From Hyphomicrobiales bacterium (GTDB lineage: Bacteria > Pseudomonadota > Alphaproteobacteria > Rhizobiales > Beijerinckiaceae): a stretch of DNA of 64,000 nt. Positions 8,126 to 16,373 of this stretch are shown here, one piece after another. Within the stretch, counting starts at the first letter, position 1. Every line of letters begins with the position of its first letter. The notes below the pieces were generated by a model. It had not been told where the DNA came from. It saw only the letters and a program-made list of their open reading frames with translations, and ran no database searches. A program made the translations under genes and the position numbers. Location of the stretch: NCBI GenBank assembly GCA_004144595.1, contig SEEM01000010.1, positions 1-64,000 on the forward strand, in the 5' to 3' direction.

Positions 8126-9847
8126 TCAGTGGCCCATTCCCTTGGCCTTCTGGCTGCGTTCGATGATGAGATGGGAGAGGAAGGTGCAGGCCGCGACGAG
8201 GATCACCGCGACCACGCCGAGCGCCGCACCGGGGCCGCGCCCCGCCGCCGACTGCATGAAGACATAGAGACCGTAGGCCAGGGGCGCGTCCGAGTTGGAC
8301 TGCACCAGCATCAATGTCGCCGAGAGTTCGACGGCGGCTGTCGAGAACGAAGTGACGAAGCCGGCGAGGATGCCGCCCGCCATCAGGGGCACGACGATGC
8401 GCCGGACCGTGCGCGCCTTGGTGGCTCCGAGATTCTCGGCCGCTTCCTCGAGAGAGACCGAGATCTGCTGGAGCGCCGCATAGCAGGCGCGCAAGGCATA
8501 GGGCAGGCGCCGGATCGCCAGCGCCATCACGATGGTGATCCAGAGCGCCGCGAGCGGCGTCCCATCCGGCAGGGTGATCCCGTAGAACGTCCTGAGATAG
8601 CCGATGCCCAGCACGACGCCTGGGATGGCGAGCGCGGCGGTCGCCATCCAGTCGAGCCATTCGCGGCCGATCAGTCTGGTGCGCAGCACGAGATAGGCGA
8701 TGGCGACGCCGAGTACGACGTCGATGCCGCCGGCGATCGAGGCATAGATCAGCGTGTTCTTGATGTAGACCGAGCTCTCGCCGAAGACGCGCCCGTAATG
8801 CGCGACGGTGTAGGCGTCGGGCAGGGGCGAGAACGACCAGATCGTCGCGAAGGAGAGCAGCAGCAGGCCCAGATGCGGCGCCAGCACCAGCGCCAGGATC
8901 AGGATGACGATGCCGTAGCCGAACAAGGCCTCCATCGGCGTCATCACCCGCTTGGCGAGGCCGCCGCCGCCGCGCTGCGTCGTGGCGTAGTCACGCCCCT
9001 TCAGCGCCCTGGCCGAAAGCCACATCGCCAGCACCGAGGCGACGATCAGCACCACCGAGATGACGTAGCCCATCGGGTCGGCGATGCCGATCGAGGTCAC
9101 CCGCAGATAGGCCTGCGGCGCCAGCATGTCCTTGACGTTGAGCAGGAGCGGGGTCGCCAGATCGTCGAAGACCTTGACGAAGACCAGCGAGGCGCCGGCG
9201 AGATAGCCCGGCATGGCGAGCGGGAAGACGATGCGCCGGAACAGCCGGAAGCCCGAGGAACCGAGGTTCTGCGCGGCCTCTTCCATGGCGCGGTCGACAT
9301 TGCGCAAAGCCGCCGACAGGTTGATCAGGATGAACGGGAAATAATGGACCGACTGGACGAAGATGACGCCGTTCAGCCCTTCCATGAAGTCGATCTTGAA
9401 GCCGAACCAGTCGTCGAGCAGCAGGTTGACCGAGCCGTTGCGGCCGAAGAAGAGCTGCATTGCCACCGCGCCGACGAAGGGCGGCATGATCAGCGGCAGG
9501 AAGCCGAGCGTCTGCACGATGGCCGCGCCGCGGAACACGAAACGCGTCGTCAGATAGGCCAGCGGCAGGGCGAAGACTGAGGCCCAGACCACCGACATCG
9601 CAGAAACATAGAACGAGTTCCACAACGAACGCATGAACAGCTCGGTGCGGACGAAATCGTAGAAATTGACCAGCGTGAAGGTCGATGTGCCCTTTTCGGT
9701 GAAGGCGACATAGATCACCGTCGCCACCGGCAGCACCAGGAACATCACGAGGAAGGCGGCGATCGCCAGCGCCAGCGCGATCTGTCCGGGCGTGCCGGCG
9801 ATGCGACGGGGGCGGCGCGGGGCCGTTGTGGTCGGAATGGCTGTCAT
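8126..9847 (-). CDS. ABC transporter permease, fused two-domain FbpB type
   Basis: One polypeptide of 573 residues contains two BPD_transp_1 permease domains, each with six membrane segments and an EAA loop that docks the ATPase: EEAAQNLGSSGFRLFRRIVF in the first half and EEAAENLGATKARTVRRIVV in the second. This fused layout is usual for iron(III)- and AfuB-type importers. The start is uncertain: ATG 9847 was chosen because the alternative ATG 9868 lies inside a repeated palindrome; neither has a clear ribosome binding site. It is separated from the binding-protein gene by a large inverted repeat and is followed immediately by the ATPase. Confidence 0.9.
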   Translation of the reverse strand: MTAIPTTTAPRRPRRIAGTPGQIALALAIAAFLVMFLVLPVATVIYVAFTEKGTSTFTLVNFYDFVRTELFMRSLWNSFYVSAMSVVWASVFALPLAYLTTRFVFRGAAIVQTLGFLPLIMPPFVGAVAMQLFFGRNGSVNLLLDDWFGFKIDFMEGLNGVIFVQSVHYFPFILINLSAALRNVDRAMEEAAQNLGSSGFRLFRRIVFPLAMPGYLAGASLVFVKVFDDLATPLLLNVKDMLAPQAYLRVTSIGIADPMGYVISVVLIVASVLAMWLSARALKGRDYATTQRGGGGLAKRVMTPMEALFGYGIVILILALVLAPHLGLLLLSFATIWSFSPLPDAYTVAHYGRVFGESSVYIKNTLIYASIAGGIDVVLGVAIAYLVLRTRLIGREWLDWMATAALAIPGVVLGIGYLRTFYGITLPDGTPLAALWITIVMALAIRRLPYALRACYAALQQISVSLEEAAENLGATKARTVRRIVVPLMAGGILAGFVTSFSTAAVELSATLMLVQSNSDAPLAYGLYVFMQSAAGRGPGAALGVVAVILVAACTFLSHLIIERSQKAKGMGH

Positions 9848-9862
9848 GAGATGCGGCCGGGC

Positions 9863-9998
9863 TGTCATCCCGTGCGCGCTGCGGCATGGAAATGCCGCTG
9901 CGCAGACACGGGACCGTTTTCAGGAAAAGGCGCCTGCTGGTCACGCGGTCCCGTGTCTGCGCCGCAGCGTTTCACGCTGCAGCGCGCACGGGATGACA
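9863..9998. repeat. Large inverted repeat between binding-protein and permease genes
   Basis: The arms at 9863-9915 and 9947-9998 are near-perfect reverse complements at their outer 20 bp (TGTCATCCCGTGCGCGCTGC) and inner 16 bp (GCGCAGACACGGGACC). The middle of each arm carries its own diverged mini-hairpin (GGCATGGAAATGCC and CAGCGTGAAACGCTG). The spacer is about 31 bp. In the transcript this would form a long stem just after the binding-protein stop. Such hairpins in ABC operons often stabilise the upstream message or reduce read-through, giving an excess of binding protein (inference). Confidence 0.85.
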
Positions 9999-10011
9999 CG
10001 CTCTCGACGCG

Positions 10012-11349
10012 TTACTTCGCCGCCTTGAGCGCCTCTTCGGCCTTCGCCTTGGCCTTGGCGTAGTTGGCGCGGGCGAAGCTCGCCCATTGCGCCTCGACCT
10101 CGGCCTGGCGGGCGCCCTTCTCCTTGCCGCCGGTGAAGGCGCCGCGCAATTCGGGGCTCGCGGCCTGCGGTTCTGTCACCGGCATGGCCGCGATCAGGAC
10201 GCGGGCTTCCTCGGCCAGCGCCTTGGCCTTGTCGTTCGGCTTCTTGGCGAGCGCCGCATCGACCTCGTGCAGCACCTTGGTGACACCCTTCAGCGCGTCG
10301 AGCTGGAAGGAGATCAACTGATCGAACAGCGTGTCGACCACCGCCGTGCGCTGCTCCGACTTGTCGACGTCGAAGCCGATCATCTTCTGGAAGCGCGGAT
10401 CGGTGAAGGGGTTCGGATAGTCGGCGCCGGCCTTGGCATAGACGGCCGGGTTGACCGGCAGGCGGCGGATGCCGGGCTCGAGCAGCACCTCCTGGCCGGT
10501 CGGCGAGAGCAGGAACTCGATGAAGGCCTCGGCCGCGGCCTTGTTCGGCGGATTGGCGACGATGCCGACATTGGCCGGGACCACCGTCGTCACGCTCGGA
10601 TAGACGAACTTGACCGGGAAGCCGGAGGCCTGGGCCGAGAAGGCGAAGAAGTCGATGACGATGCCGACGCCGACCTGTCCGGAATTGACCTGCTCCGGCA
10701 CGCCAAAGGAGCGCTCGTTGATCGAACGGAAATTGCCGGCCATTTCCTTGATGGTGCGCCAGCCCTTGTCCCAGCCCTCACCCTGCAGGACCGTCTCGAT
10801 GGTGAGGTGCGTGGTGCCGGAGCGCGACGGCGCCGCGATCGAGACATGGTCGTAGAAGATCGGCTTGGCGAGGTCCTGCCACTCCTTCGGCTCAGGCAGC
10901 TTGTTGGCCTTGGCATAGCGGTCGTTCCACATGATGCCGTAGCCGGAGGCCGCAAAGCCGAAATAGAAGCCCGCCGGATCGTTGATCGGATAGGAGCCGA
11001 TCTTCTCGGGGATGCCGGTCGCCTTGGGCTTGTAGGCGGTGAGCAGCTTCTTGCCCTTCAGCACCTCGAAGGCGTCGGGCGCCGAGGCCCAGAACAGGTC
11101 GACCTGGTTGTTGGCCTTGGTCTCCTCGACGTACTTCACGCCGGCATTGGTATTGCGGTTCTGCACTTCGAGCGTGACGCCCGGAACCGCCTTCTCGAAG
11201 GCCTTCTTGATGGGATCGGTCACGTCCTTGGAAAACGAGGTCACCACCGTGACCTTGCCGGCCGGCGCCTGCGCCAGCGCGATGGCCGTAAACGAGGCGC
11301 TCAGCGACAGGCCGAGAGTGGCCGCGAGCGCGGTCCGACGATTCAACAT
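10012..11349 (-). CDS. ABC transporter periplasmic solute-binding protein (transport partner)
   Basis: The 445-residue protein starts at ATG 11349, chosen for the GGAGGAAACC site directly before it. It has a Sec signal peptide (MLNRRTALAATLGLSLSAS ... ALAQ, about residues 1-27) and a family-1/iron-type binding fold: VTVVTSFSKDVTDPI, LFWASAPDAFEVLK, YPINDP, SRSGTTHL. A lysine/alanine-rich helix closes the protein. It is clearly similar to the sensor protein at 14830-16206 (LFWASAPDAFE, the Y-P-x-N-D-P block, SGRSGTTHL or SRSGTTHL). It heads the permease/ATPase genes and is preceded by a sigma-54-type promoter, so it is likely switched on by the adjacent response regulator. Confidence 0.92.
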   Translation of the reverse strand: MLNRRTALAATLGLSLSASFTAIALAQAPAGKVTVVTSFSKDVTDPIKKAFEKAVPGVTLEVQNRNTNAGVKYVEETKANNQVDLFWASAPDAFEVLKGKKLLTAYKPKATGIPEKIGSYPINDPAGFYFGFAASGYGIMWNDRYAKANKLPEPKEWQDLAKPIFYDHVSIAAPSRSGTTHLTIETVLQGEGWDKGWRTIKEMAGNFRSINERSFGVPEQVNSGQVGVGIVIDFFAFSAQASGFPVKFVYPSVTTVVPANVGIVANPPNKAAAEAFIEFLLSPTGQEVLLEPGIRRLPVNPAVYAKAGADYPNPFTDPRFQKMIGFDVDKSEQRTAVVDTLFDQLISFQLDALKGVTKVLHEVDAALAKKPNDKAKALAEEARVLIAAMPVTEPQAASPELRGAFTGGKEKGARQAEVEAQWASFARANYAKAKAKAEEALKAAK

Positions 11350-11404
11350 GGTTTCCTCCGAAGCGTTTTTTCTGTTCGACGTCGAGGTCGATGCTCTTCG
11401 CTCA

Positions 11405-11419
11405 GCAACGGCGATGCCA
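11405..11419 (-). promoter_or_regulatory. Sigma-54 (-24/-12) promoter for the ABC importer
   Basis: The minus strand reads TGGCATCGCCGTTGC followed by T. It has the invariant GG and GC with exactly 10 bp between, and it fits TGGCAYR-N4-TTGCW with one mismatch. It sits 56 bp upstream of the binding-protein ATG, placing transcription start about 44 nt before the gene. The adjacent regulator carries the GAFTGA loop needed to activate sigma-54 polymerase. Confidence 0.75.
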
Positions 11420-11472
11420 AATGCCGGTGGCTTTGATTTCCTTGCGGAATTCGGGAGAAGGGGGGCGTCAGT

Positions 11473-11532
11473 TGCCCGATTTCGGGGGCATGGCGGTAAC
11501 CCGACATCCCTCCGATGGGTCATCGCGGTAAC
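11473..11532 (-). promoter_or_regulatory. Candidate upstream activator sites for the response regulator
   Basis: Between the sigma-54 promoter and the regulator gene are an imperfect palindrome at 11473-11490 (TTGCCCG ... CGGGGGCA) and a direct repeat GCGGTAAC at 11493-11500 and 11525-11532, spaced 32 bp (about three helical turns). They lie some 55-130 bp upstream of the -24 element, where enhancer-binding proteins normally sit. The repeats are visible; the role is inferred. Confidence 0.35.
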
Positions 11533-11540
11533 ATCACTGC

Positions 11541-12896
11541 TCAGTCCGCGAGTGCCGCCGCGCCGCTCAAGCCATAGCGGCGCATTTTGAGGTAAAGCGT
11601 CTTGCGTGTGATGCCGAGCGCCCCAGCCGTGACGCCGATCCGCCCGTTATGGCGCTTCAGCGCGGCGCCGATCGCTTCGGCCTCGGCGATCGCGACCAGT
11701 TCCTCCAGCGTGCGTTCCACGTTGTGGGAGGCTGATGCGCCGGCATCCGCATCCTCGAAATCCTCGTCCATTCCGAGCAGGCTGCGTTCGGCGGCGTTGC
11801 GCAGTTCGCGCACGTTTCCCGGCCAGTCCTGCCGCGTCAGCCGCTGGAGCAGATCGCGTCCGAGCGGCGGCGCCGAGCGGCCGACGCGCGCGGCGGCCAG
11901 CGCGAGGAAGTGCCGGAACAGCAGCGGGATATCCTCGCGCCGGTCGCGCAGGGGCGGCAGGCGCAGCGTCACGACATTGAGCCGGTAGACCAGATCTTCG
12001 CGGAAGCCGCCGGCCTTGGCGAGCGCCGCGAGGTCGGTCTTGGTTGCTGCGATGATGCGTATATCGACCGCGATCTCCTTGTTGGAGCCGAGGCGCTCGA
12101 TCCGTCGCTCCTGCAGGGCGCGCAACAGGCGCACCTGTGCCGCCATCGGCATCGACTCGATCTCGTCAAGGAAGAGCGTGCCGCCGCTGGCATGCTCGAT
12201 CTTGCCGATCCGCCGCTCGCGCGCCCCGGTGAAGGCGCCGGCCTCGTGGCCGAACAATTCGCTCTCGATCATCGTCTCCGGGATCGCCCCGCAATTCACC
12301 GCGACGAAGCGCCCGGTGCGGCGATTGCCGAGATCGTGCAGCGCGCGGGCCGCAACCTCCTTGCCGGTGCCGGTTTCTCCGAAGAGCAGCACGTCTGTAT
12401 CGGCATCGGCGAGCAGAGCCAGCCGGCTGCGCAGCCGCGCGACGGCCGGCGAGTGCCCGACGACGCGGGCCGCCCACGGGTCTTCGGGATGCGCTCCGGC
12501 CTTGAGCGAGCGGTTCTCGATGATCAGTCGGCGGTATTCGCTGGCGCGCCGGATCGTCTCGATCAGGCGGACGGGGTCGGCCGGCTTTTCCACGAAATCC
12601 CAGGCGCCCTCGCGGATCGCCTTCACTGCCATGGGAACATCGGCATGGCCGGTGATCAGCACGACGGGAATCTCGGCATCGATCGCGGTCACGGCCGCGA
12701 GCAGACCGAAGCCGTCCCGGCCGGGCATGCGGACGTCGCTGACCAGCACGACGGAGGCGTCGCGCCCGAGTTCGGCGAGGGCCGCATCGGCGGAGCGCTT
12801 GGCCACCACCGCAAAGCCTTCGAGCTCCAGTGTCAGCCGCCAGGCCTCGAGCACTTCGGCATCGTCATCGACGAGGACGACCTTGGGAGCGCTCAT
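11541..12896 (-). CDS. Sigma-54-dependent two-component response regulator (NtrC/DctD/PgtA type)
   Basis: The 451-residue protein has three domains. A receiver domain (about 1-120) has the acidic pocket D10-D12, phosphoacceptor D54 in VSDVRMPG and K103 in VEKPAD. An AAA+ domain (about 145-380) has Walker A GETGTGKE, the sigma-54 contact loop GAFTGA and Walker B GGTLFLDEIE. A Fis-type helix-turn-helix closes it (RIGVTAGALGITRKTLYLKM). It overlaps the kinase stop by 4 nt (ATGA), so the two are one signalling pair. Its likely target is the -24/-12 promoter at 11405-11419, just past its own stop codon. Confidence 0.95.
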   Translation of the reverse strand: MSAPKVVLVDDDAEVLEAWRLTLELEGFAVVAKRSADAALAELGRDASVVLVSDVRMPGRDGFGLLAAVTAIDAEIPVVLITGHADVPMAVKAIREGAWDFVEKPADPVRLIETIRRASEYRRLIIENRSLKAGAHPEDPWAARVVGHSPAVARLRSRLALLADADTDVLLFGETGTGKEVAARALHDLGNRRTGRFVAVNCGAIPETMIESELFGHEAGAFTGARERRIGKIEHASGGTLFLDEIESMPMAAQVRLLRALQERRIERLGSNKEIAVDIRIIAATKTDLAALAKAGGFREDLVYRLNVVTLRLPPLRDRREDIPLLFRHFLALAAARVGRSAPPLGRDLLQRLTRQDWPGNVRELRNAAERSLLGMDEDFEDADAGASASHNVERTLEELVAIAEAEAIGAALKRHNGRIGVTAGALGITRKTLYLKMRRYGLSGAAALAD

Positions 12897-14833
12897 GCGT
12901 CGATTTCCAGCGGGGCCATGACGTGGGCTGTCGTCCCTTCGAGCGTGATCAGGAAGCGTGTGCCGGCAGGGCCGGTCTCGGCAACGGCGAGCGTGCCGCC
13001 GAGGTCCTTGATGATGTTGTAGGACAGCGAGAGGCCGAGGCCGAGCCCCGAGCCGACCGGCTTTGTCGTGAAGAACGGGTCGAAGATGCGTTCCAAATGC
13101 GCGCGTTCGATGCCGGGTCCGCTGTCCCCGACCCAGATTTCGACCTTGTGGCCCTTCCGTCGCGCGCCGATCGCGATCGTCGCGTCATTGCTACCCGCGA
13201 CGGCGTCGAGCGCGTTGGCGACGAGATTGACGAGGACCTGCTCCAGCCGGATGTCCTCGGCATGGACATGGAGGCGCATGGCCGGCAGGTCGCGCGTGAG
13301 CGTCACACGTTCGGCCGCGAAGCGCGGCTCGAACAGCGAGAGCGCGGTTTCAATGGTGTCGCTGACCGAGACGGGGCTGAGCACCACGCCGGGCTTGCGG
13401 GCGAAGCGCCTGAGATGCGCGATGAGGTCGGCAGCGCGCGTCGTCAAGGCCTGGATGCGGTCGATCGCCTTCCGTGCTTCCTCGGGACGGCCCAGCTCCA
13501 GAAGCAGCGCGCCGTTGTGGGCATGCGAGCGGATCGCCGCGAGCGGCTGGTTCAGCTCGTGGCTGAGCCCCGCCGCCATCTGCCCGAGCGCGGCGAGCTT
13601 GGCCGCCTGAATCAGGTCGTCGCGCGTCTGGCGGAACACGGCGAGCGCGCGTGTGAGGTCGCCGAGCTCGTCATTGCCGGCCTTCGGCAGCAGCGCCGAG
13701 GACTGGCCGCTTGCGATGCTGGTCGCGGCTTCGGTCAGGATACGCAGGCGCGCCACGAGATGGCGCCGCACATAGAACCAGCCGATCAATAGCGCGCCGA
13801 GCAGCGAGGCGGCCGCGATGGCCAGCAGCAGGTTGCGGCCGAGACGGATCGCATCTGCCGAGCGCTCGGCGGCCTCCTTCGCCACGGCTTCCGTGCGCTG
13901 CACCTCCTGCGACACCAGCGTTCCAAGTTCCGTGACGAGGCGGCGGCTTTCCGAGATCAGGCGCTGCGCATCGGCGAGCGCCGCAAGCTCGGATCGCTTG
14001 AGGCCGGGCAGGCCGGTCGTGGTGTCGGCGAGCCCGATCAGGCGCTGCGTGATCTGCCGGACGGTGATCGTGTCGGGCCAGCCGGCGAGCGCCTTGGCCT
14101 CGACCTCGAGCTGGTCGACCGCCTCGCCGATGACATGGCCGGTCTGCTCCATGTCCTCGCGGGTCTGCACCGTGCCAAGCCGCCCGAACAAGCCGACGAT
14201 CAGGTTGGCCTGTGCATTGAGAGTCATCAGCGCTTCGCTTTTGCGTGTCTCCTCGCGGATCGTGTTTGGCTTGGCCGCCGCCACTTCGCCGCCGCTCTGG
14301 CCAAGCGCTGTGTCGATATTGAAACGGGCATCGTCGGTCAGTGGCTCGATCTCGTCGATCAGATCGGCCTGGAGCCAGCGCAGCTCCTCGCTGACGCCGC
14401 GGATGCGTTCTGCCAGCGTGAAACGGCGCCCCGCGACATCGTCGATGGCGCCGAGATTGCGTCGGATTTCGGCCGCCACTGCGGTCAGCGCGGGCGCATC
14501 GAAGCCGCTGCCCGCCCGCTCGGACAGTACCTTGTCGAGTTCGCTCAAGCGCTCGCCGACGACGCGCCGGCCGCGCTCGTAACCGTCGCGCCGCTCGGCA
14601 TTGGCGAGTTCCGGCATGCCGGCGATGACGCGCGCGCTGGCTTCCGCGAGCCTCGCGGCCGAGGCGAGGCCCGGCAGATGCTCGCGGGCGATGGCGGCAA
14701 GCTCCTTGCTCAACCGCTCATAGGAGATCACGCCGACGATACCGGCGCCGACGGCGAAGAGGCCGACACCGAGGAAGGCTGCGATCAACCGGCCTCCGAT
14801 GCCGAAGCGGCGCCTTGGCAAGGGGGGCGTCAC
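12893..14833 (-). CDS. Membrane sensor histidine kinase (PgtB/DctB-like)
   Basis: The 646-residue kinase starts at GTG 14833, which overlaps the upstream stop (GTGA). It has a first membrane helix (about 11-33), a long mostly helical periplasmic region (about 34-330) and a second helix (NLLLAIAAASLLGALLIGWF). A HAMP-like linker, the phosphoacceptor H425 in LSHELNQPLA, and a HATPase domain (N-box NALDAV, GDSGPGIE, GLGLGLS) follow. The preceding gene encodes a secreted binding protein, as in the Salmonella pgtC-pgtB-pgtA phosphoglycerate system. The periplasmic region therefore probably reads the ligand-bound binding protein rather than the solute directly (inference). The frame is open upstream but only as a shadow of the previous gene. 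Confidence 0.93.
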   Translation of the reverse strand: MTPPLPRRRFGIGGRLIAAFLGVGLFAVGAGIVGVISYERLSKELAAIAREHLPGLASAARLAEASARVIAGMPELANAERRDGYERGRRVVGERLSELDKVLSERAGSGFDAPALTAVAAEIRRNLGAIDDVAGRRFTLAERIRGVSEELRWLQADLIDEIEPLTDDARFNIDTALGQSGGEVAAAKPNTIREETRKSEALMTLNAQANLIVGLFGRLGTVQTREDMEQTGHVIGEAVDQLEVEAKALAGWPDTITVRQITQRLIGLADTTTGLPGLKRSELAALADAQRLISESRRLVTELGTLVSQEVQRTEAVAKEAAERSADAIRLGRNLLLAIAAASLLGALLIGWFYVRRHLVARLRILTEAATSIASGQSSALLPKAGNDELGDLTRALAVFRQTRDDLIQAAKLAALGQMAAGLSHELNQPLAAIRSHAHNGALLLELGRPEEARKAIDRIQALTTRAADLIAHLRRFARKPGVVLSPVSVSDTIETALSLFEPRFAAERVTLTRDLPAMRLHVHAEDIRLEQVLVNLVANALDAVAGSNDATIAIGARRKGHKVEIWVGDSGPGIERAHLERIFDPFFTTKPVGSGLGLGLSLSYNIIKDLGGTLAVAETGPAGTRFLITLEGTTAHVMAPLEIDA

Positions 14834-16206
14834 GGCCGCGCCCCGGTCGGGCTTTCGTCGCGCCAGCCCAGCGCCGCCAGTCGGTCGGCCGCCTGCTGCA
14901 GGCTGTCGCTCGCCTCCGTGCTGCGGGCCGCGATCGCGTTCCTGATGCCGGCCTCGATCCGTGTCTGTTCCTCGGGCACGGGCAGGCCGCGCGGGACGCG
15001 GGCGAGGTTGCGGAAGCGCCAGGGCTCGCCGAGTTCCATCGCAGAGACAGGCGGCTGCGACAGTGCCGCCCGGGTCTGCGTCAGCAGCTTGGCGGCCTGT
15101 TCGTCGGGACGCGTCAACAGCGCCGCTTCCATCACCTGCAGATTGCGCCACAGTCGTGCATGCTCGGCGCGGCGGAAGGTGATCCACTCGTCGAAGATCA
15201 GGTTGACCAGCTCGTAGCGCCCGGCCGAAAGCCCTGCGTCGAAGCCGGTCCGGTTGAAGATGCCTTCGGTCTCGGAGAGATGCGGCGGCGTCTCGTCCGG
15301 CCCATAAGCCGAAGGCGAGACGGCGAGGCGCCCGATCCGCGGCTCGCGCAGCATCTTCTGCCCTGCCAGTGACAGCACGAAATCGATGACGAGCTCGGCC
15401 TCCTTCGGATTGGGCGAGGTCGCGAGCCTGGCGATGCTGGCAGGCGCGAACAGGGTCTCGCCCGGCAGCACGAAGCGGTTGCCCTCGCCCTCGGCCGTCC
15501 CGGCCTCGGTCAGGAAATCGATGGAGATGCCGATGCCGAAGCGGCCGCGGGCGACGCCCGCGGTAACACCGAAGCTGCGCGCCGTGATCGTCGCGAGATT
15601 GCCGCCGATCGCGGACCACAAGGCCCAGCCGCGCTCCCAGCCGAGCGATTGCAGGAGAGCCTCGACCATCAGATGCGTGGTGCCGGAGCGCCCCGGCGAG
15701 GTCAGCCCGATATGACCGGCATAGACGGGCGCGGCCAGATCGGCCCAGTTGCGCGGCACCGGCAGGCCCCGCGCCGTCAGATAGGCTGCGTTGTACACCA
15801 ACCCGTAGCCCGACACCGCGAAGCCGAGATAGCGGTTTTCGGGATCGTTGACCGGATAGCCGGCGATGGTCTCCGGCGCGCCGGTCTTGCGCGGCTGTAA
15901 GGGGGCCAGCAGGTTCGCGCGCTTCAGCAACTCGAAGGCGTCTGGTGCGGAAGCCCAGAACAGGTCGGCTTCCGGCCGCTTCTGCGTGCGGATGTCGACA
16001 ACCGCCGCCGTGGTCTTGCGCTGCACGACCTCGACGGCGATGTCGGGGTGCCGGTTGCGGAAGGCGCTGCGGAAGGGCTCGAAGAAGGACGGCGGGAACG
16101 AGGTGATGATCTGGACGCGCCGCCCTTCGGCCATGCCCGCGGCCGGCCAGCCGAGAGCTAGCAGGGCGAGGAGGACAAGCCTGATCATGGCGGCGTAACG
16201 ACCCAT
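14830..16206 (-). CDS. Periplasmic binding protein of the sensory system (PgtC-like)
   Basis: The 458-residue secreted protein begins MGRYAAMIRLVLLALLALGW with a signal peptide to about AAGMAEG. The alternative start at 16188 gives nearly the same mature protein. The binding-protein core (VQIITSFPPSFFEPFRSAF, LFWASAPDAFELLK, YPVNDPENRYLGFAVSGYG, SPGRSGTTHLMVEALLQSLG) aligns by eye with the importer's binding protein at 10012-11349. The C-terminal 100 residues are helical and arginine-rich. It is first in the operon with kinase and regulator, overlapping the kinase by 4 nt. Proteins of this arrangement act as ligand receptors for the kinase. Its duplication from a transport component is inferred from the shared motifs. 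Confidence 0.88.
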   Translation of the reverse strand: MGRYAAMIRLVLLALLALGWPAAGMAEGRRVQIITSFPPSFFEPFRSAFRNRHPDIAVEVVQRKTTAAVVDIRTQKRPEADLFWASAPDAFELLKRANLLAPLQPRKTGAPETIAGYPVNDPENRYLGFAVSGYGLVYNAAYLTARGLPVPRNWADLAAPVYAGHIGLTSPGRSGTTHLMVEALLQSLGWERGWALWSAIGGNLATITARSFGVTAGVARGRFGIGISIDFLTEAGTAEGEGNRFVLPGETLFAPASIARLATSPNPKEAELVIDFVLSLAGQKMLREPRIGRLAVSPSAYGPDETPPHLSETEGIFNRTGFDAGLSAGRYELVNLIFDEWITFRRAEHARLWRNLQVMEAALLTRPDEQAAKLLTQTRAALSQPPVSAMELGEPWRFRNLARVPRGLPVPEEQTRIEAGIRNAIAARSTEASDSLQQAADRLAALGWRDESPTGARP

Positions 16207-16373
16207 GAAGCCGTCATAGAGCCGGCTTTGCTTCCCGGCTAGGCAGGTCGGCTCCTCATGGCGAACGGCGTGAGGCACCGCCGTCGCCGATTGGCCCCCT
16301 TTGTCGCCAACCGCCAAGTACAGCCCCTACAGGGACTGAAGCCGGAGAGGGTGCCCCCGCCGGCTCCCGATCG

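Noticed and set aside
8124..8660. N-terminal extension of the importer ATPase
   Set aside because: It overlaps the permease gene in a different frame and has no domain content; the ATPase starts cleanly at 8123.
14834..15619. N-terminal extension of the histidine kinase frame
   Set aside because: The extra 262 codons overlap the PgtC-like gene in another frame and read as Arg-rich nonsense. The GTG at 14833 overlaps the upstream stop as expected for coupled genes.
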